From assembly GCA_945936135.1 (NCBI GenBank), contig CAMESG010000003.1, forward strand, positions 116,143-180,142: a DNA stretch of 64,000 bases, read 5' to 3'. The notes below the pieces were generated by a model. It was not told where the DNA came from and searched no databases. It saw only the letters and a program-made list of their open reading frames with translations. The position numbers and the translations under genes were made by a program. The number at the start of each line of letters is the position of its first letter. Position 1 is the first letter of the stretch. This document shows positions 26,227-34,900 of this stretch, in pieces. The DNA comes from an uncultured Mollicutes bacterium. Its GTDB lineage: Bacteria > Bacillota_I > Bacilli_A > RFN20 > CAG-826.

Positions 26227-28110
26227 TCACGCTAAGGCGCGAACAACAAGCAAGACAAGCGCCGCGATCTCGATGAGGAGCAGCGGCAGATAGAGGATAT
26301 AGTCCCAACGCTTGTGGTAATCCTTCAAAGCCAAGGGTCCTGCGAAAAGGAAGATGGCGCCGGAGACGATCAAGGTGTATTGGTAGGTCGCAAAGAAGGA
26401 GAGAACGTCGGGCACGATGTAATAGGCAAGGGCAACGGCGCCAAAGATCAAGCCAACGACGCCATAAACCCTGCGAAGTTTCGCCGCGGGACGTTCGTCT
26501 CTTCCGCTGAGCGCAAGCACCATGACGATGCCAACGATCGCGATGACGGCAACGGGGATCGCCATCATCAAAGAGTAATAAGGAACCTCGGTTTGGAAAT
26601 GATAGAGCACATAGCCACCGGCCAAGGCGCAGAGCAACGGCAAAACGAAGGCCAAGATCCAGAAGCAAGCCGTGCATCCAACAGGAACCGGTTTGACAAC
26701 CGTCGTCTTGGCTTTTTTGCCAACCGGTTGAACGGGCTTTGCTTTCGGGTTCTTAAGTTTGCGTAGGCTGACGTTCGTCGTCTTACCAACAACGCGATGG
26801 GCCTTGGTCCCGCGGAGCAAGCCTTTGATAAGCTTTGTCGCGGGCTTTTGAATCGCTTCCGGGGCATTCGTAGACAAAGCAAGGAGATCTTCGCCACGGG
26901 CCTCCAAATCCAAGGAACGATCCTTCATCGAATTCGCTTCTTCGAACAACGCGACGATGAGTTCTTCCGGGGCGTTTTGTTTCAAAAGCAAAACAATGAG
27001 TTGGATTTTGCGCGCAAACGGAAGATATCCGTAAAGGCGATTGAGCAAGAGGCTCTTTTCTTGGCCAAAGGAATCGACCATATACAAAGAGGCCATCCAT
27101 TCGGTGATGTTATCCCCGGAGGTTGCGACTTCTGGTTTGACTTCTTCAATGTGGGCGGCGAATTGCTCATCGTTCTGTTGGATGCTCACGTTCTTGAGGA
27201 AGCAAAGGCGAAATTCTTTCTCGTCCGCGGGTTCGCGGAAGAGGGAGAAGGAGATTTCTTCTTCGTTCAAATTGGAACGGAGACGGAATAAGGCAAGGGC
27301 TTCATCATAGTTTGCGTTCGCCGAATCGAAGGAATAAGAGAGTAGGTTGAAACCATCGACCGAGGCTTCGCGAAGGTTCGCGAAGCTCTTTTCAACCTGA
27401 GGATCGTGTTCATTTTCCAAACGAGCGTAATCACCAATCAGGGCAAACTGGGCTTCGAGATCCGCAGCGCATTTCGGGTAGCCCCTCGTGAAATAGTAGC
27501 CAGCAACAAGGCCAAAGCACTTTTCGATAAGAGCGTTTTTCTCTTCGGACGAATGGAATTCTAAGGGCAAAACTTGCACTTCTTCTTTGGCGGCAAGCAA
27601 AAGATCCAACGCCAAGGGTTCTCGGCCATTCGCAACGCGATGCATTTGATCGGCCATCACGATCTTAAGAGAAGTCCAAGCAAGGATTTCTGAAAGCAAG
27701 ACCTTAAACTTCGCGTCGAACCCATAATCCATATTTATATAGGATTGGAGTTCAGCAATCGTTTTGGAGGCGTCTTCATAAGCAGAGGCTTCCGTGAAGA
27801 GGCGGGTGCGGTAAAGGATATCTTCACACGCTTTTTCCATCTCGCGGAAAGCATCCAAGGAAGCAGAAACTTTTTTTGCCTTTTCAACAAGTTCCTTCAT
27901 TTGGTTGCCATTCGCAGTCAAGGCATCCAACGAGGAGGTGATTTTCGCTAACGATTCTTCGGCCTTGGGCAATTGGATCGTGTCGAATTGAATCGCATCA
28001 ATCGTTTCCTTGCGCTCCGTTTCCTTGCGTAGGTTTTCCATCGCCACCTTTTTGTCGGCGGTCGCTACTTCGATCTCTTCTTTGATCGGCATCTTCTTAA
28101 CTTCGCTCAT
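26227..28110 (-). CDS. Large helical protein with five C-terminal transmembrane helices (cassette gene 3)
   Basis: A 627-residue protein of no recognised family. Residues 1-440 are soluble, almost all helical and probably coiled coil in the first 120. A basic Lys/Pro linker (about 440-475) follows, then five transmembrane helices (about 478-502, 507-530, 540-562, 567-588, 600-624), the first starting with CTACFW. Topology therefore places a large cytosolic domain before a compact membrane domain. It is the last gene of a three-gene unit; its ATG overlaps the stop of the 95-residue gene as ATGA. Function unknown. Confidence 0.7.
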   Translation of the reverse strand: MSEVKKMPIKEEIEVATADKKVAMENLRKETERKETIDAIQFDTIQLPKAEESLAKITSSLDALTANGNQMKELVEKAKKVSASLDAFREMEKACEDILYRTRLFTEASAYEDASKTIAELQSYINMDYGFDAKFKVLLSEILAWTSLKIVMADQMHRVANGREPLALDLLLAAKEEVQVLPLEFHSSEEKNALIEKCFGLVAGYYFTRGYPKCAADLEAQFALIGDYARLENEHDPQVEKSFANLREASVDGFNLLSYSFDSANANYDEALALFRLRSNLNEEEISFSLFREPADEKEFRLCFLKNVSIQQNDEQFAAHIEEVKPEVATSGDNITEWMASLYMVDSFGQEKSLLLNRLYGYLPFARKIQLIVLLLKQNAPEELIVALFEEANSMKDRSLDLEARGEDLLALSTNAPEAIQKPATKLIKGLLRGTKAHRVVGKTTNVSLRKLKNPKAKPVQPVGKKAKTTVVKPVPVGCTACFWILAFVLPLLCALAGGYVLYHFQTEVPYYSLMMAIPVAVIAIVGIVMVLALSGRDERPAAKLRRVYGVVGLIFGAVALAYYIVPDVLSFFATYQYTLIVSGAIFLFAGPLALKDYHKRWDYILYLPLLLIEIAALVLLVVRALA

Positions 28111-28394
28111 TTGGAACAGCCTCCCAAAATTTGATCGATGGCCGCATGAAACTCTTTCGAGGCGGCATTGAAGGAAGAGACTTCTAAGGAGAAGCGTTCC
28201 ATCACTTCTTTTTCTTTCTCGGAAGCCTCGGCGGACTTAGCGTTCGCCTCTTCGATTCTACGGAGATAAACCACGGGGATATCATCGCGGATCTCAGCCA
28301 ACCGATCGTTGTTCTTCTTGGAAAGATACTCGGTTTGCACAGTTAATGCTTCCGTTTGGGAGCGGAGAGCAGCAAGTTCCTTTTTCTTGCTCAT
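28107..28394 (-). CDS. Small coiled-coil protein (cassette gene 2)
   Basis: A 95-residue, charged, all-helical protein with heptad-like spacing over most of its length and a short Gly-Gly-Cys tail (residues about 91-93). No membrane segment and no WXG motif. Both ends are joined to neighbours by ATGA overlaps, implying fixed stoichiometry with genes 1 and 3. No family recognised; it could be an adaptor for the large membrane protein. Confidence 0.65.
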   Translation of the reverse strand: MSKKKELAALRSQTEALTVQTEYLSKKNNDRLAEIRDDIPVVYLRRIEEANAKSAEASEKEKEVMERFSLEVSSFNAASKEFHAAIDQILGGCSK

Positions 28395-28684
28395 AAATTG
28401 TTTCCCTCCTCCAAGGTAAGGTAGAAACCAAGAAGACGATCCGTAAGCTTTTTATCGGCATCTTGCAAGGATTTTTCCGTGCATAGCTTAAGCGCGTTGG
28501 AGCAATCGCCAAGTTCACGGGTCGCAGCGTCCAAAACACGCTCTTGTCTTGCCGCATAACCATTGATGTGTTCCGCCAAAGCTTCATCCACATCATTGGA
28601 AATCTTGGCAATATCTGCGTTTTTCTTTTTGACATCCTCAAAAACGGTGTCTAGAGGAATCGACGAATGTGCAATATTTTCCAT
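28391..28684 (-). CDS. Small helical protein (cassette gene 1)
   Basis: A 97-residue helical protein with two cysteines (about 61 and 68), no membrane segment and no recognised family. First gene of the cassette. There is no ribosome site: a strong promoter (TTGTCA, 18-bp spacer, TAATAT) ends exactly 6 nt before ATG, so the transcript should start at or next to the start codon. Size and helical character recall WXG100-type secreted proteins but the WXG turn is missing. Confidence 0.65.
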   Translation of the reverse strand: MENIAHSSIPLDTVFEDVKKKNADIAKISNDVDEALAEHINGYAARQERVLDAATRELGDCSNALKLCTEKSLQDADKKLTDRLLGFYLTLEEGNNL

Positions 28685-28690
28685 GTGGAT

Positions 28691-28720
28691 ATATTAAACT
28701 CGCCGCCTTGTCTATGACAA
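28691..28720 (-). promoter_or_regulatory. Promoter of the unknown cassette, apparently leaderless
   Basis: TTGTCA (28715-28720), 18-bp spacer, TAATAT (28691-28696); the ATG at 28684 begins 6 nt later with no room for a ribosome site. Confidence 0.7.
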
Positions 28721-28773
28721 GCGAAAAGATTGAAAATTTCGCGTAAATTCCCAACCAATTCAAAATCCTGGGT

Positions 28774-29418
28774 TCACCGTTGGTCGAAATAGGCCCTCAA
28801 AGCCTCGGGCAAAGAGGATAGAGAAGGAAGGGCGACAGCAGGTTTCTCGGCCTTGCCAAAGCCGTATTTTGCATGGAAAAAGGGGATTCCGGCCCGATTT
28901 GAAGCGTTTTCGTCACCATTTGTGTCCCCGATATAAATTGCCTTGCTAATATTTCGCTCTTTCATCAAACGGCGAATGGTTACTGCCTTTTCGTCGTGGG
29001 TATCGCCCCAGCAAAGATGACCTTCGAACAGGGTTTCCGGAACCAGCGAAAGGAATTTTTCGATATAGCCAAGCTGGCAATTCGAAACGATGAAAAGTCG
29101 GTATCCTTCTTCTCTTAAAGAATTCAAAGTCTCTAATTCTTCTGGAAACAGGACACCCGGATGATCCACAAGATAATCATTCTCAGAGAGCAACAATTCT
29201 TCCCCAATTCTTGAGCGCTCATCCTCGGAAAGTTTCGGCGCGATCGAAAGAAGGATGTCTTTCATGGTCTTTCCCATCAATGCCTGAACGTCTTCTTTAG
29301 TTAAAGAAAAATTAGGATCGATGGATTTCTTGCCTTTGATGGTCCAAATCTCAGCGACAGACTGGCTTGAATCCCACAACGTGCCATCAAGATCGAAAAT
29401 TAGGGCGGTTTCTTTCAT
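28774..29418 (-). CDS. HAD-superfamily phosphatase (phosphoglycolate phosphatase-like)
   Basis: A 214-residue HAD hydrolase. Motif I is FDLDGTLWD (residues about 8-16), motif II FIVSNCQ near 105, motif III Lys in the DEKAV region, motif IV YIGDTNGDENA (about 163-173). The helical cap inserted after motif I fits the phosphoglycolate phosphatase/Gph group; substrate unknown. The ATG at 29418 starts directly at the first strand; an upstream in-frame start would add 54 residues that do not look like the family. No ribosome site; TATTAT (29428-29433) ends 9 nt before ATG. Confidence 0.85.
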   Translation of the reverse strand: MKETALIFDLDGTLWDSSQSVAEIWTIKGKKSIDPNFSLTKEDVQALMGKTMKDILLSIAPKLSEDERSRIGEELLLSENDYLVDHPGVLFPEELETLNSLREEGYRLFIVSNCQLGYIEKFLSLVPETLFEGHLCWGDTHDEKAVTIRRLMKERNISKAIYIGDTNGDENASNRAGIPFFHAKYGFGKAEKPAVALPSLSSLPEALRAYFDQR

Positions 29419-29509
29419 AACGACTCGATAATAATCCGAAAGCAATGGAACGCAACATGAAAGTTCGTCAACGTATAAAAAGGGGAGTAAAATATCGCCA
29501 AGGAGACAC

Positions 29510-30067
29510 ATGGATACCGAGTTCAATGAATTTCCAACCGATTCCTTGGATGGAACCTTCAATTCATCGCCAACCAACATTGAAGTGTCCGACGAAGTCC
29601 AAGCTAGGGAAATTTTTGACTACCAACATCTTACCAAATATGCCTCGGTTGGCAGAACTGTTTCCAAAGGCATCATCGGTCTAGCAAGCCTTTCGGTTCT
29701 TGCTGGAATCTTGATGGGTGGAATCCAGTTAGGCGCAGGTAATAACATCTACCCTCGGGTGAACGATTTGTCCTTAACTACCTCGACTATCGATGACAGC
29801 ATCCACTACTCTTTCTCCATCGATAACCCAGAAGAAAGCCTTATATATTTCGTAGTTGAATCTTCCAAAAAGAAGGAGGAATTCAACGTCTCATTGTCCA
29901 TCAAATATGAAGGAGAAGTCGTTGATCTAGGCTATGATTTAGATGTCGTTTGCACGTTCGAAGTTGAGACGAGCGAAGGAGTCCGTGAACAACGAAAAAC
30001 CGAAATAGTGCGCACCATTTCAACAATGAATTCCAAAGAAAGGATCTATAACAATGGAACAAAATAA
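29510..30067 (+). CDS. Single-pass membrane protein upstream of MscS
   Basis: A 185-residue protein: a cytoplasmic N-terminal part with acidic residues, one transmembrane helix (about residues 58-82), then an extracytoplasmic, beta-rich domain of about 100 residues. No family recognised. AAGGAG precedes the ATG. Its last 14 bp overlap the start of the mscS-family gene, so the two are probably co-translated and the product may act with the channel. That partnership is inference from overlap only. Confidence 0.6.
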   Translation: MDTEFNEFPTDSLDGTFNSSPTNIEVSDEVQAREIFDYQHLTKYASVGRTVSKGIIGLASLSVLAGILMGGIQLGAGNNIYPRVNDLSLTTSTIDDSIHYSFSIDNPEESLIYFVVESSKKKEEFNVSLSIKYEGEVVDLGYDLDVVCTFEVETSEGVREQRKTEIVRTISTMNSKERIYNNGTK

Positions 30068-31247
30068 CATGCAAAACCCAGTTGAAAATTCTAATTCCGT
30101 TCAAGGAAAAGAAACGAGAATGTCCACGTGGAAAAAGAAATCTCCGGGCAAGAAAGCCTTCCTAATTCTACGAATTTGCTTCCTTGTTTTGGGTATCGTC
30201 GGATTGGTTCTTTTCATCTTTGGTCGGCAGGTTTTCGGCGATGCTTGGGCCAATGAAATTTTCGGTCAAGGAATCGATGGCTGGACCTTCGTTTGGAATG
30301 GGATCACTTCCACTTCTCACGCCTGGTTTATGACCCTTGTCTCCTTGGCCGTTGCTTCCGTTGTGTCCATGATTCTTGATTTCGTCGTTCGCGTTGCAAG
30401 CCCTCGTACAAGGCGAGGAAAGACCGTTATGTCTCTCGTACGTTCGTTGATCCAATACGCTATCGCCATCGTTACTTTGGGGGTTATCCTCACTGCGTGG
30501 GGCGTTAACATCGCAGGCATAATCGCAGGTGTTGGCGTTTTAACGTTGGTCATCGGCTTAGGGTGTCAATCCCTCGTTCAAGATTTGGTCAGCGGCATCT
30601 TTATCGTTTTCGATGATTATTTCGCCGTTGGAGATACTGTTGTGATCGACGGATTCCGTGGAACCGTGATTTACGTTGGTCTAAGAACCACCAAAATTCA
30701 AGACGCTGCCGGCAATATCAAGTCGATGAACAACTCCTCGATTGAAAGCGTTGCGAATTTAGGTAGACACGATTCCACGGCTACTTGCACCATTGAAGCT
30801 TCTTATAACGAGGACGTGCACCGCGTGGAAGCCGTGATTGCAAATAACCTCGAAACCATCCGCAAAAAGATCCCCGCAATCACCGACGGACCCTTCTACA
30901 AGGGAATTTCCACTTTCACCGATGCCGGTGTTGGCTATTTTGTGATCGCGAAGTGCAAAGAGGACGATCGTTTCCAAGTTTCGCGCGATCTAAACCGCGA
31001 GCTTTACCTTCTCTTTGTTGAAAACGACATTATCGTTCCCTACAACCAAATCACGATTAATCCCGCCGATCCATCCGACCGCCCCAAGCCAACGAAAGCG
31101 GAATTGGATGCATCTAAACGAATCACGAACGCCAATAGAGGAATCGGCAAAAAGACCACAAGCAAAACAACGGAAAAGAATATCGTTAAACGCATCGGAA
31201 AGAACGTTCAGCGAGCCGCCATTGAAGCATTGGAAGACGAGGAATAA
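30054..31247 (+). CDS. MscS-family mechanosensitive channel
   Basis: A 397-residue small-conductance mechanosensitive channel, opening under membrane tension in hypo-osmotic shock. Three transmembrane helices lie at about residues 37-60, 85-110 and 125-165, the last being the pore helix rich in Gly and Ala (AGIIAGVGVLTLVIGLG), followed by the MscS signature LVQDLVSGIFIVFDDYFAVG and the beta domain. A Lys-rich C-terminal tail of about 50 residues is extra. AAAGGA precedes the ATG. Confidence 0.93.
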   Translation: MEQNNMQNPVENSNSVQGKETRMSTWKKKSPGKKAFLILRICFLVLGIVGLVLFIFGRQVFGDAWANEIFGQGIDGWTFVWNGITSTSHAWFMTLVSLAVASVVSMILDFVVRVASPRTRRGKTVMSLVRSLIQYAIAIVTLGVILTAWGVNIAGIIAGVGVLTLVIGLGCQSLVQDLVSGIFIVFDDYFAVGDTVVIDGFRGTVIYVGLRTTKIQDAAGNIKSMNNSSIESVANLGRHDSTATCTIEASYNEDVHRVEAVIANNLETIRKKIPAITDGPFYKGISTFTDAGVGYFVIAKCKEDDRFQVSRDLNRELYLLFVENDIIVPYNQITINPADPSDRPKPTKAELDASKRITNANRGIGKKTTSKTTEKNIVKRIGKNVQRAAIEALEDEE

Positions 31248-31797
31248 CCCCCCCCTCTTCGTCTTTTTCTTTGCGCGCCCAACCAACTGGCCGAAATTGG
31301 TTGGGCAAAGGACGCATCACATATCTCCATTGCGGGCTTAGCCCGCTTTTATGTGCCTTAAGAAAACCATCCGATGGTCTCCATTAGCGATTGCACAATC
31401 GGGCCTCAACATTGTTTCTGCGTTCGAATTGATAGGATCCATATACCGCATTTTCAGTCCTCAGAAGAGGGTTTGACGACTATGCTAAGGTCGTTTCAAA
31501 CCGCTTATTTGACCATCAAAACGCCTGTCTAAACCACCGCGCTTTCCGTTGAGTTACTAGTTTTCAAATACCATCATCAACGGAAACCAAGGAGGGAATC
31601 AGAATCCTAAACTGCCCATTCTTTTGTTCTACTAACCCGTGGCGGTTCTCCTCTTGTGGAAAGCGTTTACCAAATAGAAGTAAGACATTTTCTCCTCCGA
31701 ATCATCTAATCCATTTTATTTTGTATATGTGTTTTACTTTTTATTTTGTCTTTCATTTTTTATTTATTTTTTATAATACTTTTACTATAATACTCTC
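31248..31797. other. 550-bp gap with a chain of inverted repeats
   Basis: No gene of normal length is present. Inverted repeats follow one another: 31277-31306 (10-bp stem), 31332-31346 (6-bp stem plus TTTT, possibly the terminator for mscS), 31366-31378 (5 bp), 31388-31401 (6 bp), 31459-31470 (4 bp), 31470-31502 (7 bp plus 4 bp with a 2-nt bulge) and 31543-31586 (10-bp perfect stem). The right end (31690-31797) is very A+T rich and carries the promoter of the ROK regulator. Nothing is recognised as a known RNA family. Confidence 0.5.
31632..31688 (-). CDS. Possible 18-codon leader peptide gene
   Basis: A short reading frame (MSYFYLVNAFHKRRTATG) begins 5 nt after a strong GGAGG ribosome site on the minus strand and ends in TAG at 31634-31632. 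It precedes, in the same direction, the hairpin chain at 31277-31586. The ribosome site is the only support; the composition is not informative, and chance occurrence is quite possible. Confidence 0.25.
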   Translation of the reverse strand: MSYFYLVNAFHKRRTATG

Positions 31798-32940
31798 GTG
31801 AATAATTCCGACATTAAATCCGATAACATAAAGGCTGTTCAAAGTTATTTCCTTGACCACGACACTGCTACTCGCTCCATCTTGGCCAAAGAGCTACATC
31901 TTTCAAAGATGACAGTCACAAATATTGTGAACGGTTTATTGAAGAATGGTTTCATTGAGGAGATTGCTCAAACTCCAGCCTCAGGCAAAGGAAGACCGGC
32001 GAGTGTTCTTCAAAAAAGAAACGTTTCGCCACGTCTTATCAACCTCTATCTTGGGCTTGGTTCTTTCAAGATCTCCTACCTAGATTTTGCACTTAAATCC
32101 TTTTCCGACACCGTCATTCCCACCCAAGGGAAAATCGCCAAGGATCTAGTAAGCGAGATAGATGCTGAAATTAATAAATTGGCAAGAGAACACCTCAATG
32201 AGCAGATTGTCGGAATTGCTGTCGGCACAGAAAGTGATTTCGACGAAAAAGATCTCATTAATACCGAAACCTCCCTTGGAATCAAGGATTTTTGTATTCT
32301 CCAACACCTTAAAAATACTTATGGCTTGCCATTAAGTGTTTCTTCTTCATTGGAATGTTTGGCCCTTTTAGAAAACAGGCTCGGTAACTTAAAAGACACC
32401 AAGGAAGCCTTGATTTTGCAATTTGGATCCCACATAAAATCCGTAATTATTCACGAACGCAAAATTTTAAAATGCAATCGAAGGGAAGAAGCAAGATTCG
32501 GTCACATTTCCATCGATTACAACGGGCTTTCTTGCGAATGTGGAAACCGCGGTTGCGTGGAAGCCTATGCTTCTGCTTCCGCTATCGAGAAAAAACTAAG
32601 GGACATCACGAAACTAAAGTTGGATTTCCGCGGCTTTTGTGAACTCCAAGGGAAGAAAAACGATTCGCGAATCGACTGGGCGCTCAAGGACATGATCGAC
32701 AAATTGAGCGTTGCTCTCATTGCGTATTCTAACCTTTTGCATCCCGAGATTATCGTCATCGCCGGAGAAGCTTTCTATCTCCCGGATCGTTATTTAGCAC
32801 GCCTCCAAAAAACGTTAAAAGAGAAAGTAGTCTCCTCCAACCAGGAAGAAATCAAAATCATCAAGTCCCACTTCAAGAATCAAGGCATCGAAATCGGAAG
32901 CGCACTGCCCTGCATTGAAAACTACGTAATTAATAATTAG
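31798..32940 (+). CDS. ROK-family transcriptional regulator (NagC/XylR type)
   Basis: A 380-residue regulator. An N-terminal winged helix-turn-helix (about residues 20-60, SILAKELHLSKMTVTNIVNGL) precedes a sugar-kinase-like ROK domain with the zinc-binding CECGNRGCVEA (about 244-254). NagC/XylR-type proteins repress sugar-use genes and release DNA on binding a sugar or sugar phosphate. No sugar transport or catabolism genes flank it, so its targets may be elsewhere. The start is GTG: TATAAT (31786-31791) ends exactly 6 nt before it and no ribosome site exists, so the mRNA is likely leaderless. ATP-binding residues of true kinases are not evident. Confidence 0.88.
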   Translation: MNNSDIKSDNIKAVQSYFLDHDTATRSILAKELHLSKMTVTNIVNGLLKNGFIEEIAQTPASGKGRPASVLQKRNVSPRLINLYLGLGSFKISYLDFALKSFSDTVIPTQGKIAKDLVSEIDAEINKLAREHLNEQIVGIAVGTESDFDEKDLINTETSLGIKDFCILQHLKNTYGLPLSVSSSLECLALLENRLGNLKDTKEALILQFGSHIKSVIIHERKILKCNRREEARFGHISIDYNGLSCECGNRGCVEAYASASAIEKKLRDITKLKLDFRGFCELQGKKNDSRIDWALKDMIDKLSVALIAYSNLLHPEIIVIAGEAFYLPDRYLARLQKTLKEKVVSSNQEEIKIIKSHFKNQGIEIGSALPCIENYVINN

Positions 32941-33100
32941 TAAAGTTCTTTTATTTATTTAGTATATTGCTTTTATTTATTATAGCCATTCTTAACTAAA
33001 AGTAACTTTTTTTGAAATCAATATTTCAAGACCCCAAGAAGGCAAAAAAGCCTCTGACACCCATCGGCATCCGAGGTTCATGTTTGAGATAGAAGGAAAC

Positions 33101-34396
33101 TTATTGAATGGTGACGGAAGATCCACCCACATCAATTGATGCGTCAAAATAGGTTTGGATAAAGCGGATCATCGATTCGATATCTTCTCTACCACAAAGC
33201 TCAACTGCACTATGCATCGCAAGTTGGGGCAAGCCAATATCGGCTGAAATTAGGCTTGTTTGAGCGTTGGAAATATTGCCCAAAGTACTTCCGCCAGGCA
33301 AATCACTTCGATTGGTATATTCCTGCACAGAAGTATGGGCTAATTGGGCGATCTCTTTGACAATTGCTGATGCAAAAGCGTCCGTTGTGTATTTTTGTGC
33401 GGCGTTATATTTGAGAACAATGCCCCCATTCAAGGTAATTGCGGTGGTCTTATCGCTCAATTCAGGGTGATTCGGATGGTTGGCATGGGCGTTATCCACA
33501 CTCAAATTGATGCTGCGGGCCAAGGCAACCTTGCGGGTTGATACGTCTTTGAAAAGATCCGCGGAAACGCGTTTCAGAACATCTCTCAAGAAGGTGCTAT
33601 CCGCTCCTTGACGGGTCAAAGAACCGACTTCTTCATTGTCGAACAAGGCAAAAACATCGATGGCATCTGTGCCTTTCGCATTCAAGAACCCGTTTAACGC
33701 AGTATAAGCCGACGAAAGGTCGTCTAAACGAGGCGATGAAACAAGATCTTGTTCCAATCCAACGAGCCTTGCGTTTTCACGAGTATACAAGAACAGATCG
33801 TGGGAAATAACGTCTAGAACCGTCGGGTCGTTGAGACTGGTTTTTAAGAAAGAATAGAAGCCATCGTAATTTTTGGGATTCCCGACCACCGGGATTAGAT
33901 CAACCGCGGGGTTCCAGCTATAACCTTTGTTAATCTCGCGATTCATATGAATGGCGACGTTTGGAATCGTCAAAAGGTCAGAATCTATGTCCAGTAAACG
34001 CGTTTCAATGCCCTTTTCGGTGCGAACCATCACGCGTCCCGCAATTGAAAGCGGACGATCAAGCCAAGTGGACATGATCATTCCGCCATAAGGTTCGACG
34101 TTCCAGCGCAATGGATTCCCGGGCAAATCCGGATTCGGCTTTAGTTTGAACGTAGGGGAATCGGAATGGGCAGAAACAAGCTTAAATTGAGGCTTTGGAG
34201 ATACGGGGATCCTAAAAGCAATCAAACTCGATTGATTTCGCATCACGAAATAGGATTTTTCGGCCTCAAACGAGATGGGGAAAGTTTCTTTCCATTCGAT
34301 GAAGCCGGCTTTTTTAAGATCTTTGACGCATTCTTTTACCGCGTGAAACGGGCTATGTGAACGATCCAGCTGTGCCAAAATATGATCAATAGACAT
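33101..34396 (-). CDS. M18-family aspartyl/leucyl aminopeptidase
   Basis: A 431-residue zinc metallo-aminopeptidase removing N-terminal residues from peptides in the cytosol. Metal and catalytic motifs: SAHSDSP (about 75), DNEEVGS (about 248-254), DNAHANHPNHPE (about 305) and the C-terminal SADIGLPQLAMHSAVELCG. Length fits the family. AAAGGAAAG precedes the ATG. The gene follows a HEPN-like gene by 3 bp, forming a two-gene operon. Confidence 0.95.
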   Translation of the reverse strand: MSIDHILAQLDRSHSPFHAVKECVKDLKKAGFIEWKETFPISFEAEKSYFVMRNQSSLIAFRIPVSPKPQFKLVSAHSDSPTFKLKPNPDLPGNPLRWNVEPYGGMIMSTWLDRPLSIAGRVMVRTEKGIETRLLDIDSDLLTIPNVAIHMNREINKGYSWNPAVDLIPVVGNPKNYDGFYSFLKTSLNDPTVLDVISHDLFLYTRENARLVGLEQDLVSSPRLDDLSSAYTALNGFLNAKGTDAIDVFALFDNEEVGSLTRQGADSTFLRDVLKRVSADLFKDVSTRKVALARSINLSVDNAHANHPNHPELSDKTTAITLNGGIVLKYNAAQKYTTDAFASAIVKEIAQLAHTSVQEYTNRSDLPGGSTLGNISNAQTSLISADIGLPQLAMHSAVELCGREDIESMIRFIQTYFDASIDVGGSSVTIQ

Positions 34397-34399
34397 ACA

Positions 34400-34843
34400 T
34401 CATCTTTCCTTTCCGTATTTTTTATCTTCATACAACATACGCGCGTCCTCGACGGCCGCATAAAGGGTATAAAGCCACGCCTTGTCTTTCTTTAAGCGGT
34501 CAACGCACATCGCATAGCTGGCTTCAAATTCGTCAGGATCCGTTAAATAGCAGAAATGCGTGTACACGTTATGCGCGTACTCATTGCGCGTTTTGCTAAC
34601 CAAAAAGAGGAATTGATAGTCTCTAGGAGAGAAAAACGGTTTGCCTCTGCTTTGATCCAAGTCTTTCATAAAGGTAATGACTTGGCCAAGAGTTAAACGT
34701 TGATCCTCGATATCCAAGCGATTTCTTTCCGGATTGCCAGATTGCATGTAAGAATAAATCCGTTTGACGTTTTCCTCGATGCATTGGCAATACATCATGA
34801 TTTCGCCTACAGATTCGTTAAATTGTTCGATGGGAAATTCCAT
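34400..34843 (-). CDS. HEPN-like small protein
   Basis: A 147-residue helical protein containing RNEYAH (about residues 90-95), which fits the R-[NH]-x3-H active-site pattern of HEPN ribonucleases, in a helix followed by further helices as in HEPN folds. No antitoxin-like nucleotidyltransferase (MNT) is adjacent; instead an aminopeptidase follows after 3 bp. It could be a non-toxic HEPN-like protein. TAGAAT (34853-34858) ends 9 nt before ATG and no ribosome site is seen. The -10 element faces a mirror copy serving the divergent exonuclease gene. Confidence 0.5.
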   Translation of the reverse strand: MEFPIEQFNESVGEIMMYCQCIEENVKRIYSYMQSGNPERNRLDIEDQRLTLGQVITFMKDLDQSRGKPFFSPRDYQFLFLVSKTRNEYAHNVYTHFCYLTDPDEFEASYAMCVDRLKKDKAWLYTLYAAVEDARMLYEDKKYGKER

Positions 34844-34900
34844 ATCAAGTGAATTCTAATGCAAAAACCTTTAGAATAACCAAAGAATTTGAGGCCACTT

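Noticed and set aside
26227..28684. Type VII (ESX) secretion module, because of two proteins of about 100 residues.
   Set aside because: Neither has a WXG motif, and there is no EssC-type ATPase or other ESX component nearby.
31470..31502. Stem GGTTTGA-CGAC...GTCG-TCAAACC resembling a type II CRISPR repeat or tracrRNA segment.
   Set aside because: Only one copy is present, there are no spacers, and no cas gene is in the window.
31248..31797. RNase P RNA or tmRNA in the hairpin-rich gap.
   Set aside because: The conserved GAGGAAAGTCC-type core of RNase P and the tRNA-like ends of tmRNA were looked for on both strands and not found.
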